Source of the DNA: Cristatella mucedo
Lineage: Eukaryota; Bryozoa; Phylactolaemata; Cristatellidae
Direction: 5' to 3'
Length of the DNA: 64,000 nt
NCBI GenBank assembly: GCA_009760855.2
Contig: WPIO01000002.1
Location: forward strand, 10,428,501-10,492,500
In this document: one piece after another, positions 42,691-52,740 of the stretch
How positions within the stretch are numbered: the first letter of the stretch is position 1
How the letters are laid out: each line of letters starts with the position of its first letter
Made by a program: the position numbers and the translations under genes
The notes under the pieces: model-generated
Seen by the model: the letters and a program-made list of their open reading frames with translations, nothing else
Database searches by the model: none
Told to the model about the DNA's origin: nothing

Positions 42691-42869
42691 TAGTCAGCTC
42701 CGACCGATAGTATAGATACCTACTAACTGTTTGATTTTTCGTTAATCGTAAGCTTCAGACGGGCTTGGAAGAAAGACGTTCTAGTAATAAGTCATTGAAG
42801 TGTATGCTCGGAATTCATGAACACTTTGACTGTTGTGTCCTTGTCAAATCAAGCCCGAATCTTTGCAAT

Positions 42870-43560
42870 GCCTAGTTAGTGAAAGTTGGCCGAATTGACT
42901 GTGGATCAGGTGTGCTCATTTGGTATAGCGTTTATGTTTACGGTACACCTAGTTTTGGTGCAGACGCTACAGGAGATGTTCTGGTCAAGCCGATTTGTGA
43001 GTTAGGCGGGTGGCATAAAACTGGCTGAAAAGATATGGGATGTCACAGATACGTAAAGCAATGTGGATGTAGTATTCCTGTCTATGCAAGCCCAAATTTT
43101 GGGAATGTTACGTAGCTGAAAGTATGCAGATGCGACTGTGAAGCTTATGTGGTCGTCCAATGGCATTTCACAGTGGAAAAAGACCGGTTGATTAAGCACA
43201 GATGCAGATCTAATTAAGCCTGAATTCTCGATATGCTCAGTTAGTGAAATTTGGCAGAATTGACTGTAGAGCTGATGTGCTCAAGTCGAGACACGACATC
43301 AGCAATTCGTGGACCAATAAAGTTAATAAATGTGATAGCCAATAGTATTCTTGTCGATGCAAGCCCAATTTTCATCAATATTAGGTAGCTGATGCTAAGT
43401 GGACACGACAGTAAAGCTTACGTCGTCGTCCACTGATAGATGGCTGTATTTAAAAGACACCTAACTTACGTGCTGATGCAACCGGACATAAGATGGCAGA
43501 GCAGAGTTAGAGCGTTTCAATTTCTGAATCGTGCTTGGTTTAGCGATATCAAGGTTTTAG
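42870..43560 (-). mobile_element. L2-like LINE RT remnant, locally duplicated (antisense)
   Basis: Two copies of the post-palm RT segment lie in tandem (about 42,880-43,240 and 43,250-43,500), each with the words GCAAGCCCAA, TAGCTGA and GTGGTCGTCCA or GTCGTCGTCCA. They correspond to 53,940-54,230 on the opposite strand. All frames are broken. Confidence 0.65.
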
Positions 43561-44150
43561 CTATATCGCCATTTCATTTATAAAAAAAAAAGTTGCCTCC
43601 ATCCATGTGTGGTTGTTCATCGAAAAATGCAGGAAGAATTGAAAAAAAGATAACCAGTAAAGAAATAGAAATAAGGAGTTAAATAAAGAGCAAAGAAATG
43701 GAAGAGAAAAAGAGCAGAAAGAATAAACTAGATGTGCTGGAGGACTAGGTGTGATGAAAGACGATTTACGGCTTACTGTCGTCTGCATTGTGGTGAATCT
43801 TGTGATTGCGCTTCGTCTAGATTGTGCTGGGCAATCGCATCCGCTAACAAGAGTCTATACCGGGACGAGAAGAAAGCAGATTGATGCACGAAGCCCTGAA
43901 TAGGCAATAATTCATCGATTTTCTCTCGGATGACCAACATCCGTTCTCATCAATACTCTGTAATCTCCCACTGAGATTCGACCCAAGCCGGTGCAGTGGT
44001 GTGCCAAAGATGCCCATGCGATATGCCGGAAGCTCGTTTGGTGATAGGTGATCAAAAGCTGCCGAAAGATCGAACTAAACAACCAGAGAGATTCAAATTT
44101 AGCATTCCTAAGTAGTCCTTCATACCTCCGAAGCGATGATGACTCGGTTG
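43560..44150 (-). mobile_element. L2-like LINE RT palm remnant (antisense)
   Basis: Same order as 3,870-4,480 and 10,900-11,440: pyrimidine-rich stretch, catalytic region, GATTGTGCTGGGCAATCGCA and TGATCAAAAGCTGCCGAAAG, the motif A area in antisense. No usable frame. Confidence 0.65.
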
Positions 44151-44990
44151 AAATGACGTTTCGCATTCGGCATCAGGAGAGTACAAGTCGCTGAATGAGA
44201 ATCTAAGGAAGTGAGTTCCGAAGTCGAGAAACTGCAAAGCGATAGTTTCCCTAAAGTTGTTTAGCAAATCTATGGGTCAGCAATTCTATCATCTCATCGG
44301 GAACCTACGAGCACGACAAGAAGGAAATGGGGGCAGGAGTTCAGCTAGATATTGAGAAGCCAAGCCAGTGGGGATTTTTTGAGTTTAACTTGGAATTTCA
44401 TCGAGTGTCCATCGATTGACCAAGAGCTATCGCTGCTCCTTCAGAAAAGGCATCACATAGACGAACCTCTGGTACTTTTTGGCCAGCCTTGTAGCCAATA
44501 TCGTCACTAGCTGCAGGAACGTAAGGGCTATTCGGTAGCCTTCTGAAAGTTGGACTAGCAGAATACCAGCCTTGTTAGTACAGGAAGGCACTAAACCTTT
44601 TTGGAAGGCTCAAATTATATTCTAAATGACGCTTGATCTGAATATAACGTGATGGCTAGCTTCAAAATCTACCTTCCCAATAAGGCGTCCACATTTAAAG
44701 TAGTTATCAAATAGGAAATCTAAATTCCTGGCGCCAGGTTATAGTTGCACTGTATCATCTAAAATAGAAAATGCCAAGTCCTCTAGCCCAGCCGTAAGCT
44801 TCGAGTTTTGTTTAAGATGGAGCTTGGTTTTATTTATAGTTTGATATTTTGAAATTATCCAACATCCAGAATGTAATGTCATTTATTTTACAAGTCCCTG
44901 ATGTGCATTCAAATAAGCAAAACATTATGACAATTCCATAAAAAATGTTTTACGGAAATGCAGTTTAGTACCGAATCCTTGACAAACTCC
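44150..44990 (-). repeat. Composite repeat, module C (antisense)
   Basis: Matches 4,480-5,040 and 15,745-16,030. It has decayed LINE thumb sequence (minus) in several frames. No gene. Confidence 0.6.
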
Positions 44991-45240
44991 AGGGGTGACT
45001 AATCATCGATGAATGAGACGTGACCAACACTCAAAGAGGATTTAACAGATTAAGATTTGACAGACGAAAACACCATCATAGCTAGACTGATCGCCGTTCT
45101 CAACCATTCCGTTGCAATGTCGATGTAAAGAAATTCAATTGGTCGGTGGAAGAAGGAAATGCCTGTAAGGACTAAGTCGCTTGAGGATGGTCGGTTGGTA
45201 GATTTCAGCCGTATTACTGTCGAAAAAATTGGGCAAGCAT
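44990..45240 (-). repeat. Composite repeat, module B (antisense)
   Basis: Antisense B copy with GAGACGTGACCAACACTC, AACACCATCATAGCTAGACTG and GATCGCCGTTCTCAACC. Its frame is broken. Confidence 0.6.
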
Positions 45241-45509
45241 AATTTTCATTATTTTTAGGCTGATTGGATATGAAACTGATACTTTTTATGCATAAGCTTC
45301 AACTGGACGGCCTGTTAAGGCTGATTTGGTGAATTATGTAGGAGTGATTCCTGTGTTGATTGGTAGATTTACTTAGATATGGCTTTAACGCCATAAAAAA
45401 ATGTTAGGTCCCAATATGCCAATCAAAAGGCTCCTTTGGGAAATGAAGCATGAAACTACAATCAGTACGCCCAAGAGTGTAGCAGTATCTTTATCACAGC
45501 CGACAATGA

Positions 45510-45510
<1 letters not shown>
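45240..45510 (-). repeat. Composite repeat linker (antisense)
   Basis: Matches 5,570-5,845 (CAACTGGACGGCCTGTTAAGG and CTCCTTTGGGAAATGAAGCATG). No coding signal. Confidence 0.55.
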
Positions 45511-45566
<56 letters not shown>

Positions 45567-45571
45567 TGCGC

Positions 45572-45602
<31 letters not shown>

Positions 45603-45613
45603 TGTGTGTGTGT
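45510..45613. repeat. (TA)n(TG)n(CG)n(TG)n alternating purine-pyrimidine tract
   Basis: The run of about 100 bases alternates purine and pyrimidine throughout, with an almost pure CG core at about 45,562-45,586. It is a strong candidate for left-handed Z-DNA under supercoiling. The frames through it (His/Thr or Cys/Val) are artefacts. Confidence 0.95.
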
Positions 45614-45745
45614 ATCATTCGTATAGCACTGTCAGAGAAGACAGTTTCAATACAGGCGCCTCGCTTATGCCTTAAGGCTAGAATCTATTAACCTGGTCTG
45701 CAGACAGAGTATCGAGAGCCAATACCAGGGCAGCATAACAAATAT
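45614..45745 (-). mobile_element. SINE-like element with L2-type 3' end (antisense)
   Basis: Same as 6,045-6,195: GTATAGCACTGTCAGAGAAG at the 3' end and GAGAGCCAATACCAGGGCAG at the head side. The microsatellite abuts its 3' end. Confidence 0.55.
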
Positions 45746-46070
45746 TATTTGTTCTAAGAAGAATTAACTCGAATTTGAAATCTGACGGAGATCAGCCCAT
45801 AAAGCATCCTGTAGTTTTCCCCAAGACAATAGGCAAAATATAGAAATCCTGTGGCCGCCCGGGAGAGTGGAACAGAGCTTCACGGGTTGAATGGTTCATT
45901 GGAGTTCCACGTACCAGAAAGTTGGCCGCTTTTAGGAGATTTCCTTCAGAGTCAAGCTGCAGAGTCAACAATCTGATTTCCATAAATTATTTTCTCCAAG
46001 GTCTAAAAGGAGACGCAAGGGCAGCTTTAAAATGATATTAGTCACCATTATTGTTCAGTGCAGTGAGTGT
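45745..46070 (-). repeat. Composite repeat linker (antisense)
   Basis: Reverse complement of 2,220-2,540 and 60,340-60,680, including CGCCCGGGAGAGTGG. No coding signal. Confidence 0.6.
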
Positions 46071-46420
46071 CTCAAAATCTGGCGGTATTACGAAAACTCA
46101 CAGTCCGTAAGCCTTGTAGTCGACAGAGTGAGGCCAGTGTAAATGCGCTCGTAAGAAACGACGGACCAACACTGCTGCTGCCTTGACGGCTCCTAAATGT
46201 ATTGGCCCTGCGTGCACATATCTTCCCTCCACTATTTCTTGCTCTGGGTGCCGCAGCAGTAGCTGTAGCGCCCACGGGGCTGCCAGAGCGGCTTCGACGG
46301 CCGCCTTCACTCTCACTCGGCAAGCTGACTAGACGGAGATCTGACCAGGGCCTTTCTTCAAACATGATTCACATGTCGGATGAGCTATGCGAATCGTCCG
46401 CAGCGTCTGGGTCAGCATGA
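46070..46420 (-). pseudogene. Module A: SIM-like frame (antisense, core mutated)
   Basis: On the minus strand DDSHSSSDM is followed by a stop and IMFEERP, so the hydrophobic core is lost. The frame then stays open for 97 codons (46,365-46,072) with SESEGGRRSRSGSP, an Ala run and an Arg/Ser-rich tail. It shows that the module A frame downstream of the core survives even where the core does not. Confidence 0.5.
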
Positions 46421-46640
46421 AATATGATTAGTGTCAGCACCCATTGGTAGATAAACGATGATTGGCAAGAAACCACTAATTGCTCTGATAAGTAGATTAG
46501 TTTTTAGTTTCTTTTTAAATTTGTCATGTGAGCAGATTTCGTGACCCAGGCATGGAGCGAGTTCCATACTTTGGAAGCATACGATCTAAAGGCAGTCTCC
46601 GAAGGATTTTAGATTCCTACAGATCTGGGTGAATAGTTCG
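46420..46640 (-). mobile_element. L2-like LINE 3' fragment (antisense)
   Basis: Contains GAGCGAGTTCCATACTTTGG, AAGCATACGATCTAAAGGCA and the 3' UTR word ACCACTAATTGCTCTG, directly upstream (on the minus strand) of module A as in the array. Confidence 0.65.
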
Positions 46641-47190
46641 TAGCAGACAGTTCGCAGAAAGACAGCAATCTCAGCAGAAGATTAGTAAGATCCCTGGTGA
46701 GGGACGAAAACTCAATCGTGCACTGGTTAGAAAGGCACAGTGGACTATCCATCCTCGTATTACAATTAAACAACATCGTTCTTGCTCTTTAATCACGACA
46801 TTTACACTTTCATAATGTACAGGAGCATGGAATGAAAATTGACTGGGACTGGGTCAACGATACCTGAAACTACCAGATATATACCTTCGTATTGAATCTT
46901 GTTAAATCAGGAAATTTACCGTGTCATCTGCAGACGTGTCATGTTCTTCGTCTAATTGCACTGGACGGAAACCACACAAGGAATTAATCATTGAAGTCGA
47001 ATCTCGGTGTGACTAATTCACTAACAGCTTGGATCTGGTGTCGATATAAAAAAAGCTCAGATTTTCTCAATATTAAGTATGTAAATGTTGAAAGACTTGA
47101 TGTGCTAATCTATGCTTATATATCTGTACTTAAATGACCGCCGTGCCAGCTCAGTCTGAAAAATGGGGGCCTAGTATTCACAAACTCACT
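46640..47190. repeat. Repeat module E, copy 1
   Basis: Direct paralogue of 49,320-49,990 (GATTAGTAAGATCCCTGG versus GGTTAGTAGAACCACCTG; CAATATTAAGTATGTAAATGTTG versus AATATTAGCTATTTAAACGTT). A short piece also occurs inverted at 62,330-62,480. I do not recognise it. Confidence 0.5.
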
Positions 47191-47530
47191 AGTAGTCACC
47201 TCCGTTTTTAACCTATCAATTCAGGATATGTCGCCTAGCGAGCTGCGAGTGAGTTCCGTGGTTTGACAGCATACGATCTTAAGGCAAGATCTGTAAAAGA
47301 TTTAAGAGTTGTACTAGACCTTGGTGAACAGCTCGAATGCGAAAAGTGGGTAGAACGATGGTTAGCCAGATGGGGCACTAGATCTGATAGCTAGGTCGGA
47401 GCCAAAGAATAAAGGGACCTAAAAGTGAGCCTCAAAACCTTTAATTCGATGCCTTATTTTACTCTTAGCCAGTGCAGGTCGGCGAGAAGCGGTTTTGCGT
47501 GGCAATGATGTAGTAGTAACACAAAATAGT
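47190..47530 (-). mobile_element. L2-like LINE thumb fragment (antisense, decayed)
   Basis: GATCTGATAGCTAGGTCGGAGCC, AAGAATAAAGGGACCTAAAAG and AGTGCAGGTCGGCGAGAAG align with 36,720-36,850. Stops are frequent. Confidence 0.7.
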
Positions 47531-48300
47531 TTATGACAGGCGCATAAAAAGTATGCTGCTCAGGCAAAGGTCTCCTAAACTCTTAGACAGCACTCGCAGC
47601 AGATGGTTAGTAGGATCCAGGGAGAGAAAAACAAGCAAGTACGTCTGCTTTTGTATTATAACTAAACAAAGTAGTTTCATCTGAGTTAGACTGCAATTTT
47701 TACGAGTATCTGTTGGTCGACTACTAGCCATCGCTAGTCCTTCAGCAAAGTAATCTTATGGACGACCTCTGGAATATTTTGCCCAGCCTGCTAGCCATAT
47801 TCATGACAAGCTGCAGGTGCGTAATGGCTTTTTGGTAGAGTTCTGCAAGGCGGACATGCAGAATACCATCATTGTCAGTACAGGAAGACACTCAGGTTTT
47901 TGGCACGCCTCCAAGCACGCTGTCAATCATCTTGATAGAAGTCTTGATAGAACGCTATGGCTCGCTTCAGAACCTACCTTCACGACGAAGCATCCAAATT
48001 TAAAGTGGCTATCAAAGATAAAAAACTAAATTCCGAGTGCATGGTTAGGGTTGCACTGTAGAATCATCAATAGGAAGAGCCAAGTTCTCTAGTCAAGCAG
48101 GACTCTGGAGCGAGATCGGTAGTTTGAAAATTAGTTAACATTCAGAATCTAACGACTGCAAGATCAGCATTTAGTCTGTGAGTCCTTGCAGGCGATGCAA
48201 ATAGTTATAATATTTGGAGAAAAAAAATCACACAAATCTAGCTAAGTATTATCAACACGAAGCCATGGCGATTCTATAGAAATGTAATTGTACACAACTG
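47530..48300 (-). repeat. Composite repeat, module C (antisense)
   Basis: The part 47,530-47,760 is the reverse complement of 840-1,080; the rest matches module C (TTGCCCAGCCTGCTAGCCATATTCATGAC). No gene. Confidence 0.55.
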
Positions 48301-48595
48301 CAGCTAAGCATTTAATTCTTTTATAACTCCGTGGATGACTGGTCATTGATTCATGAGATGTGACCACGACTGAACAAATAGTAAACACTGCCATAAAGTA
48401 AGATTTGGTGACCCCGGTGCCTTCTTCGCTAGGCTAATCGCCGTCCTCAAAGGACAAAGCACGATTTCGCCGTGAAAAGTGTGAAAGGATCCCCGGATTA
48501 AAGAAAAGCCTTCAAGGATCAAGGCTTCGGCATGGTCGGATGGTTGGCGGATTTCAACCAGACCACGGTCCACAAATCCGAGGCTTCTAATGTAT
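48300..48595 (-). repeat. Composite repeat, module B (antisense, open frame)
   Basis: The minus frame 48,343-48,573 reads EIRQPSDHAEALILEGFS, FHTFHGEIVL and LRTAISLAKKAPGS, keeping the module B words. Function unknown. Confidence 0.5.
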
Positions 48596-48715
48596 GCCCA
48601 TTTATAATTTATTATGCCTCACTTCAGCCCCACTGCTAGGAACGATGATCCCGGTCAGTATAGAGTGTACGGAGAGCCAAAACCAGGGCAGCGTGACAAA
48701 CGCCTGATCTTGTCA
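48595..48715 (-). mobile_element. SINE-like remnant (antisense)
   Basis: GAGAGCCAAAACCAGGGCAG and the preceding region match the SINE head at 6,165 and 45,715. The 3' hairpin is eroded. Confidence 0.45.
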
Positions 48716-49010
48716 GAACAGATTACTTGAAATTGAAAGCTGACGGAGGGCGGCCCATGAATTCGCCTGAAGTTGTGCACAAGACAATAGCCCCAAACAG
48801 ACAGCATAACGGGACTGTATGACAGTGCCTCTCGTGGTAACATGGCTCATTGGGGCTCCACTTGCCATGCAGATGCCCGCCTTCAGTAGATTCCTTTCAG
48901 AGTCAAGCTTCAGAGTCAACTGTAAGGCAAGTCTAGAGTTTTACTCGAGTGAGATGCCGGGGCGGCTTAAAAATTAACATAAGCCAGCATTTAACGGCCA
49001 GTGCCGTGAG
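48715..49010 (-). repeat. Composite repeat linker (antisense)
   Basis: Matches the A-to-SINE linker (GACAGTGCCTCTCGTGG, GGCTCATTGGGGCTCCACTTGCC, AAAGTCAAGCTT-like). Module A itself is missing and an L2 fragment follows directly. Confidence 0.55.
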
Positions 49011-49280
49011 CTTTTGGAGCATATGATCTAAAGGCACCTAAAAAGGATTTTAGATTTGCACAAGATATTAACAAACATTTCGATTGCATAAAGTTCGTGG
49101 AATAATTCTTAGCCCGGTGGGGCAGTTAATTCGATAGGTAGGCTAGAGCCAAAGAATAAAGAGACCTATAAGTTTGTGTGAAAACCATGAATTTTATGAA
49201 TTGCTTGACTAGGAGCCAGCGCAGTTTGGCCAGAAGCCGCGTGATGCATCAATAATGTATCAGTAATACACTATCGTTAA
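49010..49280 (-). mobile_element. L2-like LINE thumb fragment (antisense, decayed)
   Basis: GAGCATATGATCTAAAGGCACC, GGTGGGGCAGTTAATTCGATAG and GACTAGGAGCCAGCGCAG match 36,620-36,840 with many changes. Confidence 0.65.
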
Positions 49281-50000
49281 TGACAGTTGCATGGCACGTA
49301 TTCTGCTCAGGAAAAGCTCGCCTCAACATTTAAGACAGCACTTGGGGCGGATGGTTAGTAGAACCACCTGTAAGCGACGTGAACTCATTTGTGCACAGGT
49401 GAGAAAGAAATTAAAGTCTGTCATTGCTTGTAATATAATTAACCCATGTCGCTCTTGCCGTTTTTTCCGACGTCCTCACTTTCGAAATGCACGATAGCTC
49501 AAAATGACAAAAAGACTGAGCCAAAAATTATAGGAACAGGCAAACATACATTCTCTTTTATAATAGTATTAAATCAGGAGATTCTGCGATGTCAGCTACT
49601 GATGTTTTCTGCGTTTAACAGTGTGCCAGATGTGGTGATAATTCTGATCACTCGGGTGGAGCAGCAGAATGTAGGGATCTAAAAGTAAGTGTTTGTATCA
49701 TGTTGCAACGCTTAATATGCGACGATTACCACGAATAAATTTCGCTGACGAGTTGTTCACCAACTGGCTTCGTCCTAATGGACTGGATGACAATCGGACC
49801 AGTACAAAAATTATTGAAGACAAATCTCGGGGACTAATTCATAAGCAGCTGGGATGTGATGTCGCCGTATCATAAAGCTCAAATTACTTTAATATTAGCT
49901 ATTTAAACGTTAGAAGACGTGATATTCTTATCCATGCTTCAATATTCGTACTTTAATGATGGCTAAAGCCAGGTCAGCTCAATCTGATGAATACTAGCTG
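49280..50000. repeat. Repeat module E, copy 2
   Basis: Direct paralogue of 46,640-47,190. Short frames (49,446-49,682, plus) share the words LNQEI with an antisense frame at 62,272-62,523, but the surrounding residues do not hold together as a family. Confidence 0.45.
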
Positions 50001-50415
50001 CATCTCCTTAAGCTCTCTTCTCTACGCCCTTGCACTAACCTAACACCAACTAAAATTGAGCTCCAGACGGCTCCTCAAACAATTTAGGGCGGTATGTTAA
50101 ATGAAGTTGTGTCTTTTTAGCAGCTTCGAAACACAGTAATCCCCAATCGCCTTACGTAATCCTTATTTCCAAAAGAGTAGGAAGACCATGGTAAGAGAGG
50201 GCCAAATGATCACCCTTTGAGCGAAGTTCCTTTAGAGCCAAGTGTCAGGGTCAAAAGTAGATAATGTTTTTAACAAAGAGCAAAATGTAGACGTAGGGTA
50301 ATTTTAATATAAAATTAGCCAGCCTTAAAAGCTGACTGATGGTTCAGTAGGAGTCAACATTACGTCTACCAGTAGCAGAAATGCAGTTAAGATAGCACAT
50401 GCTACAGTATGAGTA
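50000..50415 (-). repeat. Old composite linker and unassigned sequence
   Basis: From about 50,220 to 50,345 the words AGAGCCAAGTGTCAGGGTCAA and AATTAGCCAGCCTTAAAAGC recall the left flank of module A (antisense). 50,000-50,140 shows nothing I recognise. Confidence 0.35.
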
Positions 50416-50740
50416 ATATTTATAATAATATACTTGATAAAGCGCCCTCACAGAGATCAATCTTTTTCTGGGCGCTTTGCATTTCGTGCAAATGGAAACG
50501 CGATTGAATAGTGAGTAATATTATGGTCGATAAACAACATGAATTACATGGTTAGGGGTGAAATGCACAGGGTCAGCATGCAAGTGTGGTTAATGGCAGC
50601 ATGCACAGTGTCTGCACACATAAGCACATGAAGGACGAATCACAGGGACCCACTAAATGCTGTACTTAACAGGTGTTTTTATGTTCTTTTTAAATGTGTT
50701 CATGTCAGGGGATGTTGTGACGCAAGTCGAGAGTGAAGCA
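50415..50740 (-). mobile_element. L2-like LINE 3' end (antisense, well preserved)
   Basis: ATACTTGATAAAGCGCCCTCACAG, TTTTTCTGGGCGCTTTGC (the hairpin) and the 3' UTR to GTCAGGGGATGTTGTGACGC are very close to 36,290-36,600. It is cut after GTCGAGAGTGAA, so only about 320 bases inserted. Confidence 0.8.
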
Positions 50741-51600
50741 GAAAAACTGCAGAGAGTCAGCTCAGCAGAGGTTACTTAGGTTGCACATGTAGTCCAAGGA
50801 ACGCGTTCAGAATCTTGAGCTATCAGAGGCGATTAGTTTGTGCATCGGCTGCTGTTATCGCTGCCGGCTGTTCCAGTGCACTGGCGATAGTTTCTAACAT
50901 TAGAAAAGGCAATACCTCTCTGATAGCTAAAGACAATTCTGGTGGCTCGTCCGAAACAAATTACTCTTCGAGATTACTAGCTACCGAGTCCCTAAGAAGT
51001 CTAGCGGCTGCTGACTCATTCATCTACGTAAATGCCTAAGCAATCCTCAAATTAAGCTAATGAATTCTTGGAAGAACCAGACAGCCTGCTGCTGCAGTAC
51101 TTACCATTATGTAGATTTTGTTGCCGTTCCATGTCAATGGTTGAATTCGTTGCAATAAATGCAATAACCGGCAGTTTATTCAAAGTAACAAATTTCTTCG
51201 GGAAGAAAGAAGAAAAAGACCATTATAAGGCTAAGACAAGCATGCATAAGTTCACAAAAGAATCACGGCCACTGGTTGTTGAAACCCCGGTTTGTAATCC
51301 TCACTCAGATATACACCAGTAGGCAAACGAGCTCACGAAACTATCAGGTCGGCTATGGTACAATGCAAAAGCAGGTTGCCGTAGTGCATATCATTTGAAC
51401 ACGCTCAGAAGTTTTTAAAAGCGACATGTTGTCCACACTTGTACTACCTGTACTAATTAAGTAAGTGCTCATTAAGCTTTCGCAAGTCGAGGGCACCGTC
51501 CAATCGTCCATACAGCATATGTCTGGGCAGCACGATACGGTGCGATGCAGCATTGCTCGAGTCATGTGCGACTCGATTGGTGACTACTCAGGCTATCATC
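50740..51600 (+). other. Single-copy segment with a possible short coding frame
   Basis: I noticed no second copy of this region in the window, which is rare here. A 74-codon frame (50,815-51,039, called from a non-ATG start) reads QRRLVCASAAVIAAGCSSAL, a hydrophobic N-terminal stretch that could be a membrane segment, followed by a Ser/Asn-rich tail. Another frame (51,068-51,322) has FFGKKEEKDHYKAK. Neither matches a family I know. It may be host DNA or a repeat represented once. Confidence 0.3.
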
Positions 51601-51690
51601 TGGGCACTGTCCAGGCCTGAGTCGGGGCATTCTGCAGCTGCAGCCTCTTTTCGGCACCGCTCCATTCAGATAGCTCATCCAACATGATAA
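51600..51690 (+). repeat. Module A 5' remnant (sense)
   Basis: CATTCTGCAGCTGCAGCCTC, CATTCAGATAGCTCATCC and ATGATAACCATGATAACC match the area before and over the SIM-like core at 59,985-60,070. It is joined directly to the SINE. Confidence 0.5.
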
Positions 51691-51825
51691 CCATGATAAC
51701 CTGGGTTCAGCTCTCGCTACTCTCTTTGCAGACCAGGTTCATTGTTTCTAGCCGTAAGCAAAACGTGAGGCACCTATATTCTAAATTATTTCTCTGAGAA
51801 TGCTATGCAAACCAATTATAAATGT
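51690..51825 (+). mobile_element. SINE-like element with L2-type 3' end (sense)
   Basis: CAGACCAGGTTCATTGTTTC and GTGAGGCACCTATATTC to CTGAGAATGCTATGC match 60,685-60,815 and 2,545-2,700. Confidence 0.55.
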
Positions 51826-51891
51826 GCATACGTACGTTTATATATGAATATGTATATATGCATATATTCATTTTCGATGGTGCTAACTGTA

Positions 51892-51893
<2 letters not shown>

Positions 51894-51928
<35 letters not shown>
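51894..51928. repeat. (AT)n microsatellite
   Basis: About 35 bases of AT, at the same place relative to the SINE as the microsatellites at 5,848, 45,510 and 60,820. Confidence 0.95.
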
Positions 51929-51931
<3 letters not shown>

Positions 51932-51993
51932 TTATTCACTCTCGATGATGCTAAACATATTGCTAGACCTTTGGGCATACCGATTGTACGTTC

Positions 51994-52273
51994 TTACGCA
52001 ACGACAACTACTCACCAACTGCCGACTATGGCACATCTTCTTTTCAGCGGTCCTGAACTGCTACTTCTATGCTACTCACTACCTCAACTGCTCTCCTGAC
52101 TCTGCTACGCTTCCCACTTTCTCTTTGTTGCGTGAGACGAAGTCTGTTGGCTACCGAATGCGTACCGAAAGCCGCTTAGGCTGTGAGTCCGCTATACAAA
52201 ACTCTCCTGCCTAACACCCACGTGGTCTTTATGACTTTGTGGAGTTACTGACGGAGATACGTTACATTACATT
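51994..52273 (+). mobile_element. LINE 3' end family D with target-site duplication (sense)
   Basis: The element of 280 bases is flanked by TACGTTC at 51,987-51,993 and 52,274-52,280, a likely 7-base target-site duplication. It ends in TACATTACATT. One frame reads LRNDNYSPTADYGTS, YATHYLNCSPDSAT and KSVGYRMRTESRLGCE before a stop. The longer copy at 8,027-8,612 places the same sequence after an RT thumb, which identifies it as a LINE 3' end. The uninterrupted linker is seen at 60,950-61,050. Confidence 0.8.
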
Positions 52274-52280
52274 TACGTTC

Positions 52281-52740
52281 ATAACCTTGGAGATTTTTCT
52301 AAGATAACCTACTGATCATTATAGGGAATGCCTCCTGCGTGAAAGTAACTAAACCCGTTTCAACATGCCATCCTTTTGAAACGTGTGCAGGAAAAGCATC
52401 AGTTTCTTATGAGCTAAGCCTAGATATAAGTATAATTATTCTTGCACAAGGCTTTGATTTCTTGACCACGATCTGGCTGAAATCCGCCTACCGACCGACC
52501 ACAAGCGACACTGTCATAGCTATAGCATTATTGCAGTCGGTCTGTCGGCATTAGGTAATGACTTTTGCAGCGATGTCGCACTTGTATGGCTGAGGACGGC
52601 GATCAGTCTAGGAACTGTGGTGCAGGCGTAGCTCAAATTAAACTTGCATGACCACGTTCAATCCTTTTCAATTGGTGGTCACGTATCATCCATCAATGAC
52701 CGGTCACCCCTGGAGTTATAAAGGGATTGAACACTTGACT
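52281..52740 (+). repeat. Composite repeat linker and module B (sense)
   Basis: Matches 61,040-61,480: GAGATTTTTCTAAG, TAAACCCGTTTCAACATGCCATCC, CGATCTGGCTGAAATCCGCC, GACCACGTTCAATCCTTTTC. The B frame is broken. Confidence 0.65.

Noticed and set aside
42095-42710. Long frames over the 15-bp repeats on both strands
   Set aside because: A unit of 15 bases without stops gives open frames in any direction. There is no start context or domain.
50815-51039. N-terminus of a Harbinger-like (HARBI1) transposase
   Set aside because: The hydrophobic N-terminal stretch recalls that type only loosely, and no DDE domain, RxW-like helix or terminal inverted repeats were found nearby.
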